From positions 186,001-250,000 of the forward strand of contig JANQPX010000069.1 in NCBI GenBank assembly GCA_028285265.1: a stretch of DNA of 64,000 nucleotides, written 5' to 3'. How positions within the stretch are numbered: position 1 is the stretch's first letter; the number at the start of each line of letters is the position of its first letter. This DNA is from Geminicoccaceae bacterium (lineage in GTDB: Bacteria > Pseudomonadota > Alphaproteobacteria > Geminicoccales > Geminicoccaceae). Under the pieces are notes generated by a model that did not search any database, was not told where the DNA came from, and was given only the letters and a program-made list of their open reading frames with translations. Below are positions 54,485 to 63,096 of the stretch, one piece after another. The translations under genes and the position numbers were made by a program.

Positions 54485-56652
54485 ATGCAGATCATGGTGC
54501 AGCCTATTGGAGGACATTTTTGCAAGACCGTCAGAATTGCGTCTTGGTCTTTTCTCCGGCCAATCGGTGCGTTGCTCCTCTTCTTTCACATGGCGTTCCC
54601 AGCCTCGGCACAGACGACGATTTCCATCACGCATCCCGCCGACAGGACTGGCATCGTCGAGCAAGGTCTCGCTGCGCTTGCCCGCGATCTGACCGAGGCA
54701 AGCAATGGTTCGGTCGACCTGCAGCCGGTGAGCGTGCCGACGGACGATGCCCGGCGGAGCGTCCAGTTGGTTTACGACGGCGAGGCGGCGCTGGCGCTCC
54801 TGCCGATCGGCGAAGCAGTAGAGCTTAGCGAAAAGTTCGCTGTCTTCGAGAGGCCGTTCCTGTTCGACAACCTCGACGCCGTCGGACGCTTTGTCGACAG
54901 CGAACAGGGGCGGGTGGTCCTGGACAGCCTCCGCGAATACGGGCTGCTCGGCTTCGGGCTCCTGCATCAGGACCTTCGCGATCTTGCGGGCGCCGATCTG
55001 TCGGCCGACCCCGGTAGCCTGCAGGGACGGCAACTCGGCGTGGATGAGCGCATCGATATCCGTCCATTCGATGAGGCAGGTGCTAGCTCACAGCCGATGC
55101 TGCCGGCTGCAATGGCGGACGCCCTCACCGAGGGTCAGATCGATGCCGTCGAAGTCACGACGCCCACCGTCGCCGCCGACGCGACATTGCAGAACCAGCA
55201 ACGACTCCTTCTGACCGACCATCGCTACGATGGCTGGGTCTTGGTCGCCAACCGTGACTGGCTCGAAAATCTATCAGAGGACAGTCGAGCCGCCTTTCGT
55301 GTAACCGTAGTTGACACGCTGGCACAGTTAAATGCCGAGGCTACAGAGCGCGTCGTGTCGGTGCTCGCCTCCTTGCGCGACGATGGCATGGACGTCATTG
55401 AGCTGGACTTCGCCATCAAGGATCAATGGCGAGCCGCCATGGCCGACAGCCTGACACGTTACGAGGATCTGGTCACTGGCGAGATCGTCACCGCAGCCAG
55501 GCGCGCCAATATCTCATCTTTAAGTGGGGAGCCTGTTGATCCTCCCGACACCGGCCCAGTCGTCCTTGATGGGGATGACCAGGCGAAGCGTCGCACCTAC
55601 TCAACGCTTCCTTGGAATGTTGGCGGCCAAACCGACTACACGCCCGTCCAGCTGTTTTTTGGGACCGATCGACGAAATGCCGGAAATCAGGAGGTGCCAG
55701 ATTCGACGGCGCACGCAGTGGCGACTTGAAGCTCGGCAGTGTGATCGTCACGGTGCCAAAGAAACATGATCCTGGTGAAATCGAACGACCGTCGTCTTTT
55801 CGCGTGGTGCGGCTGATCTTCGGCGGCGAAAACCCGAAAGACCACATTGTGATGCAGACGCCCGTTCTGCAGACAAAGGCCGACTTCACTGCAGACCTTC
55901 ATGCGATCGTGAACAAATCGAGTGGCAGGAAACAGGCTTTCGTCTTCGTTCACGGCTTCAACGTGACTTTCGAAGAAGCGGCATGGCGCACTGCTCAGAT
56001 TACCTACGATCTAAGGTTCGATGGTGCGTCGTTATTCTACAGCTGGCCCTCCAGGGGAGATACTGAGGACTACATTTACGATCAGGACAGCGCTCGCCAG
56101 GCACGAGACACGCTGGAAGACTTTCTTGAGTTGGTCCGAACGCAGTCTGGTGCAGAAGTCGTCCATCTCATCGGCCACAGCATGGGCACAAATCCGCTGA
56201 TGGAGGCGGTGGCCGGGATGTGGGAAGACCGGGATGGCGACGATCCGATTTTCAATCAGTTCATCTTGGCTGCCGCCGACATCGATCGCGATGTGTTTTT
56301 CGACCTGGCAAGGCAGGTCGAGGGCGCCGCCTCGGCTTTCACCCTATACGCGTCCGGAAAGGATCGGGCGCTAAAGGTATCCGAAGACATTCGCATGGGC
56401 AGCGCGCCACGCATCGGCTTCGTGCCTGACGGCGGCCCGACCGTCCATCCTGTTATCGATACGATCGATGCAACCGAGCTCGACACTGATTTCTTCAGCC
56501 TCAGACATAGCGGCTATGCCGAGCACGCAGAACTCATGGACGACATTAGTCTGCTGTTTGTTGAAGGACTTCGTCCGCCTGATCAGCGGACACCTTATAT
56601 GAAACCAAAGGCTCATCGAGAGGGTGGCAGCTATTGGGTCTACGAACGCTAA
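54485..56652 (+). pseudogene. TRAP-type solute-binding domain fused to a DUF900-type alpha/beta hydrolase, split by one frameshift
   Basis: The first frame (54485-55729) encodes a signal peptide (LRPIGALLLFFHMAFPASA) and a DctP-like binding domain (DLTEASNGSVDLQPV, FAVFERPFLFDNLDAVGRF, ALTEGQIDAVEVTTPTVA). Near its end it begins a hydrolase domain (VQLFFGTDRRN) and then stops at 55727. The next frame continues the same domain with RFDGARSGDLKLGSV, the nucleophile elbow HLIGHSMGTNP, AFVFVHGFNVTFEEAAWRTAQ, and runs to 56652. The shift is between about 55696 and 55705, where one base seems lost. A natural fusion of this kind would be about 720 residues. Either a pseudogene, a sequence error or two separate products. 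Confidence 0.7.
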
Positions 56653-56759
56653 TCGCGCCATACCACAACCCCGCCCCAATAGCGGGCACCCGTCTCTCGG
56701 AATGGTTGTTTTGCTGTTTCATTCCGAAGGGCAGGGATGTGCTTCCGATGGTGTTCAGC
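56653..56759. other. Sequence left of the tRNA-Val fragment
   Basis: About 100 bases between the hydrolase stop and the tRNA fragment, with a GC-rich CCCCGCCCC…GCGGGC stretch that could fold. It does not supply the 5' half of the tRNA. Confidence 0.4.
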
Positions 56760-56804
56760 TTCACACGCGAGGGGTCACTGGTTCAATCCCAGTATCGCCC
56801 ACCA
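56760..56804 (+). tRNA. 3' fragment of tRNA-Val(CAC), integration scar
   Basis: From the anticodon loop TTCACAC (anticodon CAC at 56762-56764) the sequence continues with the 3' anticodon stem GCGAG, a variable region, a perfect T-arm (ACTGG/CCAGT around TTCAATC), the acceptor strand ATCGCCC, A and an encoded CCA ending at 56804. The 5' half does not pair with it and does not look like a D-arm, so this is only the 3' part, as left when a mobile element integrates at the anticodon loop of a tRNA gene. Confidence 0.75.
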
Positions 56805-56848
56805 TAGTTTTCAATGACTTAGCGGTAATCGTAAAATTCGGATTCGTT

Positions 56849-56872
56849 CTGGGGTCACCACTGGGGTCACCA
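56849..56872 (+). repeat. Tandem 12-bp direct repeat beside the tRNA fragment
   Basis: CTGGGGTCACCA occurs twice without a gap (56849-56860 and 56861-56872), 45 bases after the tRNA-Val fragment; a GGGGTCAC core also occurs inside that fragment (56771-56778). Paired repeats just upstream of integrase genes are common, so this may be an arm site of a lost integrase. Confidence 0.65.
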
Positions 56873-56929
56873 GATGGGCTTTTTCTGAGACTCGAAGTCC
56901 AAGTTCAATGTAAGCGCTTCGGCGATCCC

Positions 56930-58494
56930 CTATGCGGCTTGGCTTGACGCGACCGCGAAGTTGCATGGCATGAGTTCGGCGATGCGGCTTTTGGGATGGC
57001 CGTCGATCAGCGCTTGGAGCGTATTGGTCAGGTAGCTGACCGGATCGACGTCGCACGTCTTGCAATTGGCGATGAGGCTGGCGAGCAGCGCCCAGTTTTC
57101 CGCGCCGACCTCGTGTCCGGCAAAGAGTGCATTCTTCCGAGTAAGAGCAATTTTTCTGATCTGGTTTTCGACCGGGTTGGTGTCCAGTTCCAGGCGGCCG
57201 TCCCCCAGGAACCGCGTCAGGCCGGACCTGTGCGCCAGGGTATAGCGTATGTCTTCGGCCAGCTTGGAGGATTTCGGGATGCGCGAGAGTTGTGCTTCAA
57301 GCCAGGGGCGGAAGGCCTCGATGATCGGTGCGGAGAGTTCGCGCCTCGCGGCGAGCCGCGCATGCGGCGCGGATCCGCGAACCGTTTTCTCGATGGCATA
57401 GAGCTCGGCGATCTGACGCAATGTCTCCTCAGCGATCGGAGAGCCATCCTTTTCCAAGCGCTTCACGAAGCGCCGCCGTGCATGCGTCCAGCAATGGACG
57501 AGCGTCCACGGCCCCTCGGGTCGATCGACCTTGGTGAGCTTGTCGTAGGCGTCATAGCCGTCGCATTGAACGAACTGACCATGATAACCCTCGAGGAAGC
57601 GGAGCGCATGTACGGCCCCTCGGCCAGGGGCGTAGTGGAACATCACGATCGGCGGGTCGGCGCCGCCGTGGCCGCGGTCATCCGAGACGATGGCCCAGAA
57701 AAAGCCGGTCTTGGTTTTTCGGCGTCCGGGATCGAGCACCGGCGCTCGTGTCTCATCCATGAAGACCCGATCCGCGCTTTTTAGTCTTTGCCGCAGATGA
57801 TCGACGACGGGACGCAGATGGAAGCAGGCGCGCCCAACCCAGTTGCCGAGTGTTGCCCGGTCCAATGTTATCCCTTGTCGGGCGTAGATTTCGGCTTGGC
57901 GGTAGAACGGGACGTGGTCACCGAACTTGGCCACCATGACCTGCGCGATGAGCGCTTCAGTCGGCAGGCCGCCGGGCACGACATGTTCCGGAGCATGAGC
58001 CTGGACCACCGCCCCGGAGCAACGCCGGCAAGCGTATTTCGGACGGCGGGTGACGATCACACGGAACTGAGCCGGTATGACGTCCAGTCTTTCGGAGACA
58101 TCCTCGCCGATTTGGCCATCTCGCCACAACCACAAGGACAGAGCGTCGTCCCGGGTTCGATGACCCGCTCGATCCGCGGCAGATGTTTCGGGAGATGACC
58201 GCGGTTGCGATTGGTCTTGCCGCCCTTGCTGGTTCCCTTGCCTTTTAGCGCGTCCTTCGCCTTCTCTTGGGCGGCTTCGAGTACACCTTGCGCGACTTCG
58301 ATGTCTTCGAGCGGCAGATTGAACTGCTCCGGATCGAGCTTCTCGGACTTCAACCCAAACTTCTCCCGGCGCAGTTCACTGACAACACTTTCCAGCCGTC
58401 TTTGCGCCTCGACCGCATCCGCCAAGGCCGCCTCGGTTTCAGCGAGGCGGGCCTTCAAGCGAGCGTTTTCTTCGGCCAGATCGGTCTCGGTCAT
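56930..58494 (-). pseudogene. tnpC: IS66 transposase TnpC, frameshifted
   Basis: The transposase reads in two frames. The N-terminal part from ATG 58494 has the Leu-rich coiled helix (TETDLAEENARLKARLAETE), an IS66 helix-turn-helix region (ELRREKFGLKSEKLDPEQF) and the zinc-binding start ITLCPCGCGEM-like (TTLCPCGCGEM). After about 58120 the protein goes on one frame over (IGEDVSERLDVIPAQFRVIV, YACRRC, the DDE core with FMDETRAPVLDPGR and YDAYDKL, and the C-terminal NPVENQIRKIALTRKNALFAGHE). At the break GCCAAATCGG appears where GCCAAAATCGG would keep frame, so one A is missing from a run. The element may therefore be unable to move without help. Confidence 0.88.
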
Positions 58495-58562
58495 GGCCGG
58501 GATCATGCACATGGAACACGCCGCCGCCATCCGCAAAGCAGCACCGAGTCACTTCGACGCAG

Positions 58563-58916
58563 CTATCCCGCCCGTACCGGCCGCTGCACAGCTTCGGGAC
58601 GAACAAGACGCCAGTCGAGACCCTCAAACAACGCCGAGAACTGCGCAGGAGACATCGTCATCACACCGTCGCGCACCGCAGGCCAGACGAACTTCGCACC
58701 CTCCAGGCGCTTGTGTACCAGAACAATGCCGGTCTGGTCCCAGACCAGCACCTTGATCCGGTCGGCACGCTTGGAACGAAACACGAAAGCTGCACCGCTG
58801 AACGGATCGAGCCCCATCGTCTCCTGCACGACAAGCGCCAAACCATCGATGCCCTTCCTGAAGTCCGTAGGGCGCGTGGCCACATAGATGCGCAAGCCAC
58901 CGGCCGGCGAGATCAT
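58563..58916 (-). CDS. tnpB: IS66 accessory protein TnpB
   Basis: A 117-residue IS66 Orf2/TnpB protein, full length. The family pattern GLRIYVATRPTDFRKGIDGLA, MGLDPFSGAAFVFRSKRADRIKVL and WDQTGIVLVHKRLEGAKFVWP is intact. Its start overlaps the tnpA stop by four bases. TnpB is needed for full transposition of IS66 elements; its exact role is not known. Transcribed leftwards with tnpA and tnpC. Confidence 0.93.
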   Translation of the reverse strand: MISPAGGLRIYVATRPTDFRKGIDGLALVVQETMGLDPFSGAAFVFRSKRADRIKVLVWDQTGIVLVHKRLEGAKFVWPAVRDGVMTMSPAQFSALFEGLDWRLVRPEAVQRPVRAG

Positions 58917-59350
58917 GGCGATGCCGCCCGGATCGCGCGGATCGTTTTCGTCAATTGAGCGTCGTCGATATCGGCCGACACCCGCAGCGTCACGCCATCG
59001 ACCACCAGCTCGATCTTACCCGGCTTCGCCGTGACACCGCGCTTCTTCGGGCGATGCGAACGACATGTCGGCTTTGGCTCGACGACGAGCGCCGCGAACA
59101 TCGGCTCCTTTGCCGTCTCGGCGGGCAAAGCCAGCACCCCAGCCTTCAGCTTCTTCCGCCAATCATAGACCTGCCAGCGCGTCACCTCGTGCCGACGCGC
59201 TACCTCGGCAACCCGAACACCCGGCACCAAACTTTCCGCCGCGATCCGCGCCCGTTCTGCTTCACTTCGATTTCGCCGGCCGGATCGCCCCTCAAGAACC
59301 TCGATCCTGCCAGCAAAGCCATCTCTTGAGCCGCCTAAAGAGACGTCCAT
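58913..59350 (-). CDS. tnpA: IS66 accessory protein TnpA (helix-turn-helix)
   Basis: A 145-residue protein with an N-terminal transposase_8-like helix-turn-helix (ERARIAAESLVPGVRVAEVARRHEVTRWQVYDWRKKLK) and the IS66 C-terminal piece (KPGKIELVVDGVTLRVSADIDDAQLTKTIRAIRA). It lies 66 bases inside the right inverted repeat, as expected for the first gene of IS66. A start slightly downstream of 59350 is possible. Confidence 0.88.
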   Translation of the reverse strand: MDVSLGGSRDGFAGRIEVLEGRSGRRNRSEAERARIAAESLVPGVRVAEVARRHEVTRWQVYDWRKKLKAGVLALPAETAKEPMFAALVVEPKPTCRSHRPKKRGVTAKPGKIELVVDGVTLRVSADIDDAQLTKTIRAIRAASP

Positions 59351-59597
59351 TTAGCCGTCCAATCCTGTCTCTTATCGACAGGACGTTTCGCACAAACAGC
59401 ATCAGAGCGGCAGGAGGGGAGCGGCGAAGCGCTTACAGTTCAATCCAAAGCGGGCGAAGAGTATTGGACGTTTGTTGCGCTTAGGCAACACATTTGGAAA
59501 AAATGGCACCCATCTGCCCCGTCGGTTTGTATATGTCTCATTGCATAATGGTCGGCTTAGCATCAGCAGAACCGCAGTTAAAAAAAAGATACGTTCA

Positions 59598-60914
59598 TCA
59601 ATCGAAGAAATCTGTGAGTTTGGCGTTTAGGCTAGATAGGTCTTGGTCTCTCCTGTGGAATTCGGTCGCTGCTGATAGTTTGGATGCTCTCTCATAGTGG
59701 CGTTTTGCACCGGCGATATCGCCCGTTGAAAATGCTAGAAGTCCAAACTCGATTTCAGCATCACATTGAAGAAGAGGCAGGTGGGCTTGTTTAGCGGTGT
59801 TTAGGACACGCGCCAAATCTGTGGCAGCGTCAGAAAAATTCTCGGTGGCTCGGAAATATGCTGCGCGAGCTACTAAGGCGCGACACATTTCTTCGGTACT
59901 GTCATTCTGCTCAAGTATCGCAACCGCTTCATCAAGCGCCGCATCAGCCTCGTGAAAATCACCTAATTGCATTGCGGCACGGCCGATTATTACCTTAGCC
60001 AGCAAACTGAAAACTGTGTTGTCGCCGAATCTCTGCTTTGCCTCTTCCACCAACCTAACAGCTCGCTGATAAGCCTCGTTGATGAGACCGAGATCTAGCA
60101 AGAGATCGCAATAACGATAGCCATCATCCAATTCGAGATAAGGCCGTGCAGGGTCAAATTCAGCTTGCAGCGTCTCAGCCTCCTTAAAGTATGAGGATGC
60201 TGCGTTCAACTGGCCTAATTGATGGTATACAGTCGCGATTGCGACAAGGCTCCATATATGACTCAAATTAGTGGGACGATCGCTACCAGCCATGACTAGG
60301 CTTGTTTTAGCGAAGCTTAGCGCATCCTCTAAGCGGCCGGATTTTAGGTGTATATCAGAAATTTTTCGAGCAATGGACGAGCCTAAGCCTGGCACTTCTT
60401 CTTTTTCACGAGCCTGTTCGAGAGCTTCCATAAGATCGGACAGGAGAGAATCAGTTTCTGAATTCTCGCTTTGATCAACAACACCCTCAGTCGTTCCTTG
60501 CGAAAAACTGTTTATGTCATCAATGTCGGTGTTGTCTTGATCATCATTATCGTGAGAAGCGAGAACATATCTTTGGACAAGACTTTCGAGTGGAATCTCC
60601 CAACGCTCGTGGAAGAGGCGCACCATTTCTAGGTCTAGAGCTATCTCTCGAGATAAGACCTGTTTGAACTTTTCTTCGGGAATTCCAGCCTCTACAGCGA
60701 ATGCGGCGTGGCTCAACCCAAGTTGCTTTCTCCTGAACTCTAGAGCTGTTAGCGGATCTGGCGGTTGGGTTGCGTACAATTCTCGCTCATAGTGGCTTAC
60801 AACGAGCGATAGATACTCTAGTTCCAGAGCCTCCTCACTGTCAGAAGGTGCGTCCATTAGCGCTTCGATTCTCGCTAGAGCGCCTCTATGTTCTTCTTCG
60901 GAGCGGATCAGCAT
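59598..60914 (-). CDS. higA: HigA-type antitoxin fused to a TPR domain
   Basis: About 438 residues from ATG 60914; a GTG at 60950 would add 12. Residues 1-115 fit the HigA antitoxin: EEEHRGALARIEALMDAP, EYLSLVVSHYERELYATQPPDPLTALEFRRKQLGLSHAAFA and a helix-turn-helix with IPEEKFKQVLSREIALDLEMVRLFHERW. After an acidic linker (DNDDQDNTDIDD) comes about 270 residues of TPR-like helical hairpins (ALSFAKTSLVMAG, QLGQLNAASSYFKEAETLQ, EADAALDEAVAIL, GDIAGAKRHYERASKL). Usual HigA is only 90-140 residues, so the TPR part is an addition. It follows the toxin gene by 45 bases. GC is lower than in flanking genes. Confidence 0.78.
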   Translation of the reverse strand: MLIRSEEEHRGALARIEALMDAPSDSEEALELEYLSLVVSHYERELYATQPPDPLTALEFRRKQLGLSHAAFAVEAGIPEEKFKQVLSREIALDLEMVRLFHERWEIPLESLVQRYVLASHDNDDQDNTDIDDINSFSQGTTEGVVDQSENSETDSLLSDLMEALEQAREKEEVPGLGSSIARKISDIHLKSGRLEDALSFAKTSLVMAGSDRPTNLSHIWSLVAIATVYHQLGQLNAASSYFKEAETLQAEFDPARPYLELDDGYRYCDLLLDLGLINEAYQRAVRLVEEAKQRFGDNTVFSLLAKVIIGRAAMQLGDFHEADAALDEAVAILEQNDSTEEMCRALVARAAYFRATENFSDAATDLARVLNTAKQAHLPLLQCDAEIEFGLLAFSTGDIAGAKRHYERASKLSAATEFHRRDQDLSSLNAKLTDFFD

Positions 60915-60959
60915 CGCCACAGCCCTTCGAACCCTAGTTGCACCCTCCACTTTCGCAAA

Positions 60960-61214
60960 TTACACTACCGATTGTATAAATACTGTCAGTGTCCCATAGT
61001 TTATCTTCACCTTAAGATCGTAGCTATTCGGGCCAATGTCAAAAACCACTACAGAAGAAGAAGCAAATTGCGCACTTGGGTAGTGCTTTGAGATATCGCG
61101 GGGGGATCGCCAACGTGCCATTCTAGCCTCCGATAACCATGCTTGCAGCTCACGAGCCGCGGCCCCATGCCTTTGAATTACATCAACAATTTTCTTCTCG
61201 TTTACGATAAGCAT
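60960..61214 (-). CDS. higB: HigB-type mRNA interferase toxin, short C-terminus
   Basis: An 84-residue RelE/HigB-fold toxin that would cut mRNA on the ribosome. It matches the HigB pattern: RHGAAARELQAWLSEARMARWRSPRDISKHYPSA, then VVVFDIGPNSYDLKVKINY and VFIQ. Family members continue for about 15 residues with a GTHxEYDK motif that carries a catalytic His-Tyr pair; here the frame stops directly after VFIQSVV. The next codons in the same frame beyond the TAA lead into the antitoxin gene. So the toxin may be weakened. Toxin-first order is normal for higBA. Confidence 0.75.
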   Translation of the reverse strand: MLIVNEKKIVDVIQRHGAAARELQAWLSEARMARWRSPRDISKHYPSAQFASSSVVVFDIGPNSYDLKVKINYGTLTVFIQSVV

Positions 61215-61240
61215 CGAGGTGAATGTTTTAAAGCCATGTT

Positions 61241-62410
61241 CTACACATAGAATTGGTTCTTTTGATCACTTATGGATGATAAGTCCAGTGGCTCAGAGAC
61301 CGTTATATCTTTCCACTTCCAGATGTTTATGGCTGTCATTGCGAGAGAGAGACAAAAAAGAGGTATGATCACACGCCTGTGGATGGAGTATGCCCATTCG
61401 GTTTGTTGTGATGGGGGCGATCGACCGGATAGAGTTTCGCTCTCTTTTACGCCTGCCACAAAAAAAGTCATTAGAAGCCGAGCGATACTGTAGGTAACCA
61501 AAAACAAGACCATCAAAAAAGGCCACCAGCTTGCTTCGGTCCATCCAATTAGGACCTTCCAAACTTCCACCACCCGACATGATTCTTCCGGGCAAGCTTG
61601 TGTCAATTGACCCACGCCAATTCCAGAAGATTGAAGATACGAAATTAGTGTTAACCCGAAAGCTTTGACAGCGAGCGGCGAAATTGCGATTAATGCAAAC
61701 GCTATTTTTAGAAAGAACCGATAGCCAGTATAAATTCTTTTGAGCTGTATCCATCTTTCGTTGCACCAAGGTGAGAAGATCGTACCTTCTGTCCAAGTTG
61801 AGTCCAGAACAACATTTCTCGTTTTCTCCATATTTGCTTTGCTTAGATGCGCATTCTTGAGATTTGCGTTCAGGAACTCGGACCCAGATAGATTCACGCC
61901 AATAAGCTGCGCGCTCTCAAGATCTGCATCCGAGAAATCTGCATCAACTAGCTCCGTGGCGATGTTGCCGTTGGAGAAATTTGCTTCGAACAGATAGGTG
62001 TTACGAAATTTGGCTTCTTGCATCTTGCAGCCTTCAAATTTCGAACCAGGCATTTCTGCCCCATTGAAGATTGTCCCCTGAAGTGAAGAATTTATGAAAC
62101 TGCAAGACGAGCAATCAATGCCATCTTCAAATACAGATTCATCCATTATACATTCGATGAATTCTACATCTGTGAGTGGATTATTGTTATTAAAATTGAA
62201 TTTTCGAAAATTTTTCTTGTGAAAAGATGCTCTTTTTCCTTGATTCTTGTCAGTAAGCCATCTTTCATGTTGTTGGATTGATTCTTTAAACTCTATAATT
62301 GTTATGTTCGGAATTTCTTCCATATTCGTCTCAAAAAGAGCTTTCTCGAATGCGTGATTGTACAAGTTTTGGCTGTCTTGAAGAGGTCGCCCAACCTGCA
62401 ACGCTGCCAA
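61241..62410 (-). CDS. Pentapeptide-repeat membrane protein
   Basis: A 389-residue protein. Residues about 70-200 contain pentapeptide repeats of the A(D/N)LxX kind (FEANFSNGN, VDADFSDADLESAQLIGVNLSGSEFLNANLKNAHLSKANM). Three or four membrane helices follow: FFLKIAFALIAISPLAVKAFGLTL, WWPFLMVLFLVTYSIARLLMTFFV and RRVIIPLFCLSLAMTAINIW. The DNA is markedly AT-rich compared with the caspase genes, a sign of separate origin. It lies 26 bases before the higB gene and probably shares its transcript. Such membrane pentapeptide proteins recur in defence-type islands, but no function is shown. Confidence 0.75.
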   Translation of the reverse strand: MAALQVGRPLQDSQNLYNHAFEKALFETNMEEIPNITIIEFKESIQQHERWLTDKNQGKRASFHKKNFRKFNFNNNNPLTDVEFIECIMDESVFEDGIDCSSCSFINSSLQGTIFNGAEMPGSKFEGCKMQEAKFRNTYLFEANFSNGNIATELVDADFSDADLESAQLIGVNLSGSEFLNANLKNAHLSKANMEKTRNVVLDSTWTEGTIFSPWCNERWIQLKRIYTGYRFFLKIAFALIAISPLAVKAFGLTLISYLQSSGIGVGQLTQACPEESCRVVEVWKVLIGWTEASWWPFLMVLFLVTYSIARLLMTFFVAGVKESETLSGRSPPSQQTEWAYSIHRRVIIPLFCLSLAMTAINIWKWKDITVSEPLDLSSISDQKNQFYV

Positions 62411-62592
62411 AGCTTTCGTTCAGCCTTTGGGTTTGTTGCGCTGGCGCAGACACAGAGATCTTCGATTGATTAGTGTCCTAGCGATTCCATGCTTAGGTGC
62501 CAAGAGTTAACTGGATCGACGTAAAGGCTCCATCATATGGGTCTGTGCGTCTAATGCGGACCATCATGCGATTTTTGAGGATGGTAACCCCA
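62411..62592. other. Short gap between the pentapeptide gene and the peptidase gene
   Basis: About 180 bases without an obvious gene. The promoter of the pentapeptide/higBA unit should lie here. Nothing else seen. Confidence 0.35.
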
Positions 62593-63096
62593 TTAGAATA
62601 GCAAACGGTACGATCCGAGAGTTTCACGAAGGTTGATGATCCCATAGTAGCGGCTGTCGAAGCCGTTGGGGACCGTGTCCGAGAACATGAAGAATTCTCG
62701 CTCGCGAAGCAAGCGACACGAGTGCCAGACCGGCAAGTGTCTACCTCGACTGTCAGACTCCGCAACAGGTGCCAACCAAACTCCATTGATTTCGAGGCCG
62801 TTCACCGGGTCGTTGCAGACCTGGTCGCCGGGGCCGGCAGCCACCGGCTTGATGAACAGATATGCGGAAGGAACGTGAGAGCCATCGCGTTCCTGTAAGC
62901 GTCGAGCAATGGCAGGCGCGGGAAAGGCAACGATCGAGCCAACTCGCACCGGCTCGACGCTGCGCATGTAGAGACCAGCCGGCAGACTGGCGCTGCTCGG
63001 ATAGAGGAAGAGCGGGGCGTTGAGCGAACGGATGGTGATGAGCGTGAACGCCAGGGCGATCACCGCGCCAGCACCGATCCAGCGTCTAGGTCTCAT
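62593..63096 (-). CDS. traF: TraF-type S26 signal peptidase (conjugative transfer maturation)
   Basis: A 167-residue S26-family peptidase of the TraF/LepB kind, which trims the pilin in conjugation systems. After an N-terminal helix (WIGAGAVIALAFTLITI) the Ser nucleophile box reads SASLPAGLYMRS and the Lys box reads AYLFIKPVAAGPGDQVCN; FFMFSDTVPNGFDSRYYG is the C-terminal box E. The start at ATG 63096 overlaps the preceding gene's stop by 11 bases; ATG 63114 is another choice. No other transfer gene is visible in the window, so it may belong to a system beyond the right edge. Confidence 0.82.
   Translation of the reverse strand: MRPRRWIGAGAVIALAFTLITIRSLNAPLFLYPSSASLPAGLYMRSVEPVRVGSIVAFPAPAIARRLQERDGSHVPSAYLFIKPVAAGPGDQVCNDPVNGLEINGVWLAPVAESDSRGRHLPVWHSCRLLREREFFMFSDTVPNGFDSRYYGIINLRETLGSYRLLF

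Larger units (their letters stand above)
56910..59436 (-). mobile_element. IS66-family insertion sequence with 8-bp target duplication
   Basis: The 2527-bp element is bounded by inverted repeats starting GTAAGCGCTTCG: 56910-56930 on the left (GTAAGCGCTTCGGCGATCCCC) and 59416-59436 on the right (reverse complement GTAAGCGCTTCGCCGCTCCCC), 19 of 21 alike. The 8 bases outside are identical, AGTTCAAT at 56902-56909 and 59437-59444, the size expected for IS66. It encodes the three leftward genes tnpA, tnpB and tnpC in the usual order; tnpC is frameshifted. Perfect target repeats suggest a young insertion. It split the DNA just right of the tRNA-Val scar. Confidence 0.93.

Noticed and set aside
56730-56804. 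A complete tRNA-Val gene
   Set aside because: The 5' half does not pair with the acceptor or anticodon stem strands, so only the 3' part is real.
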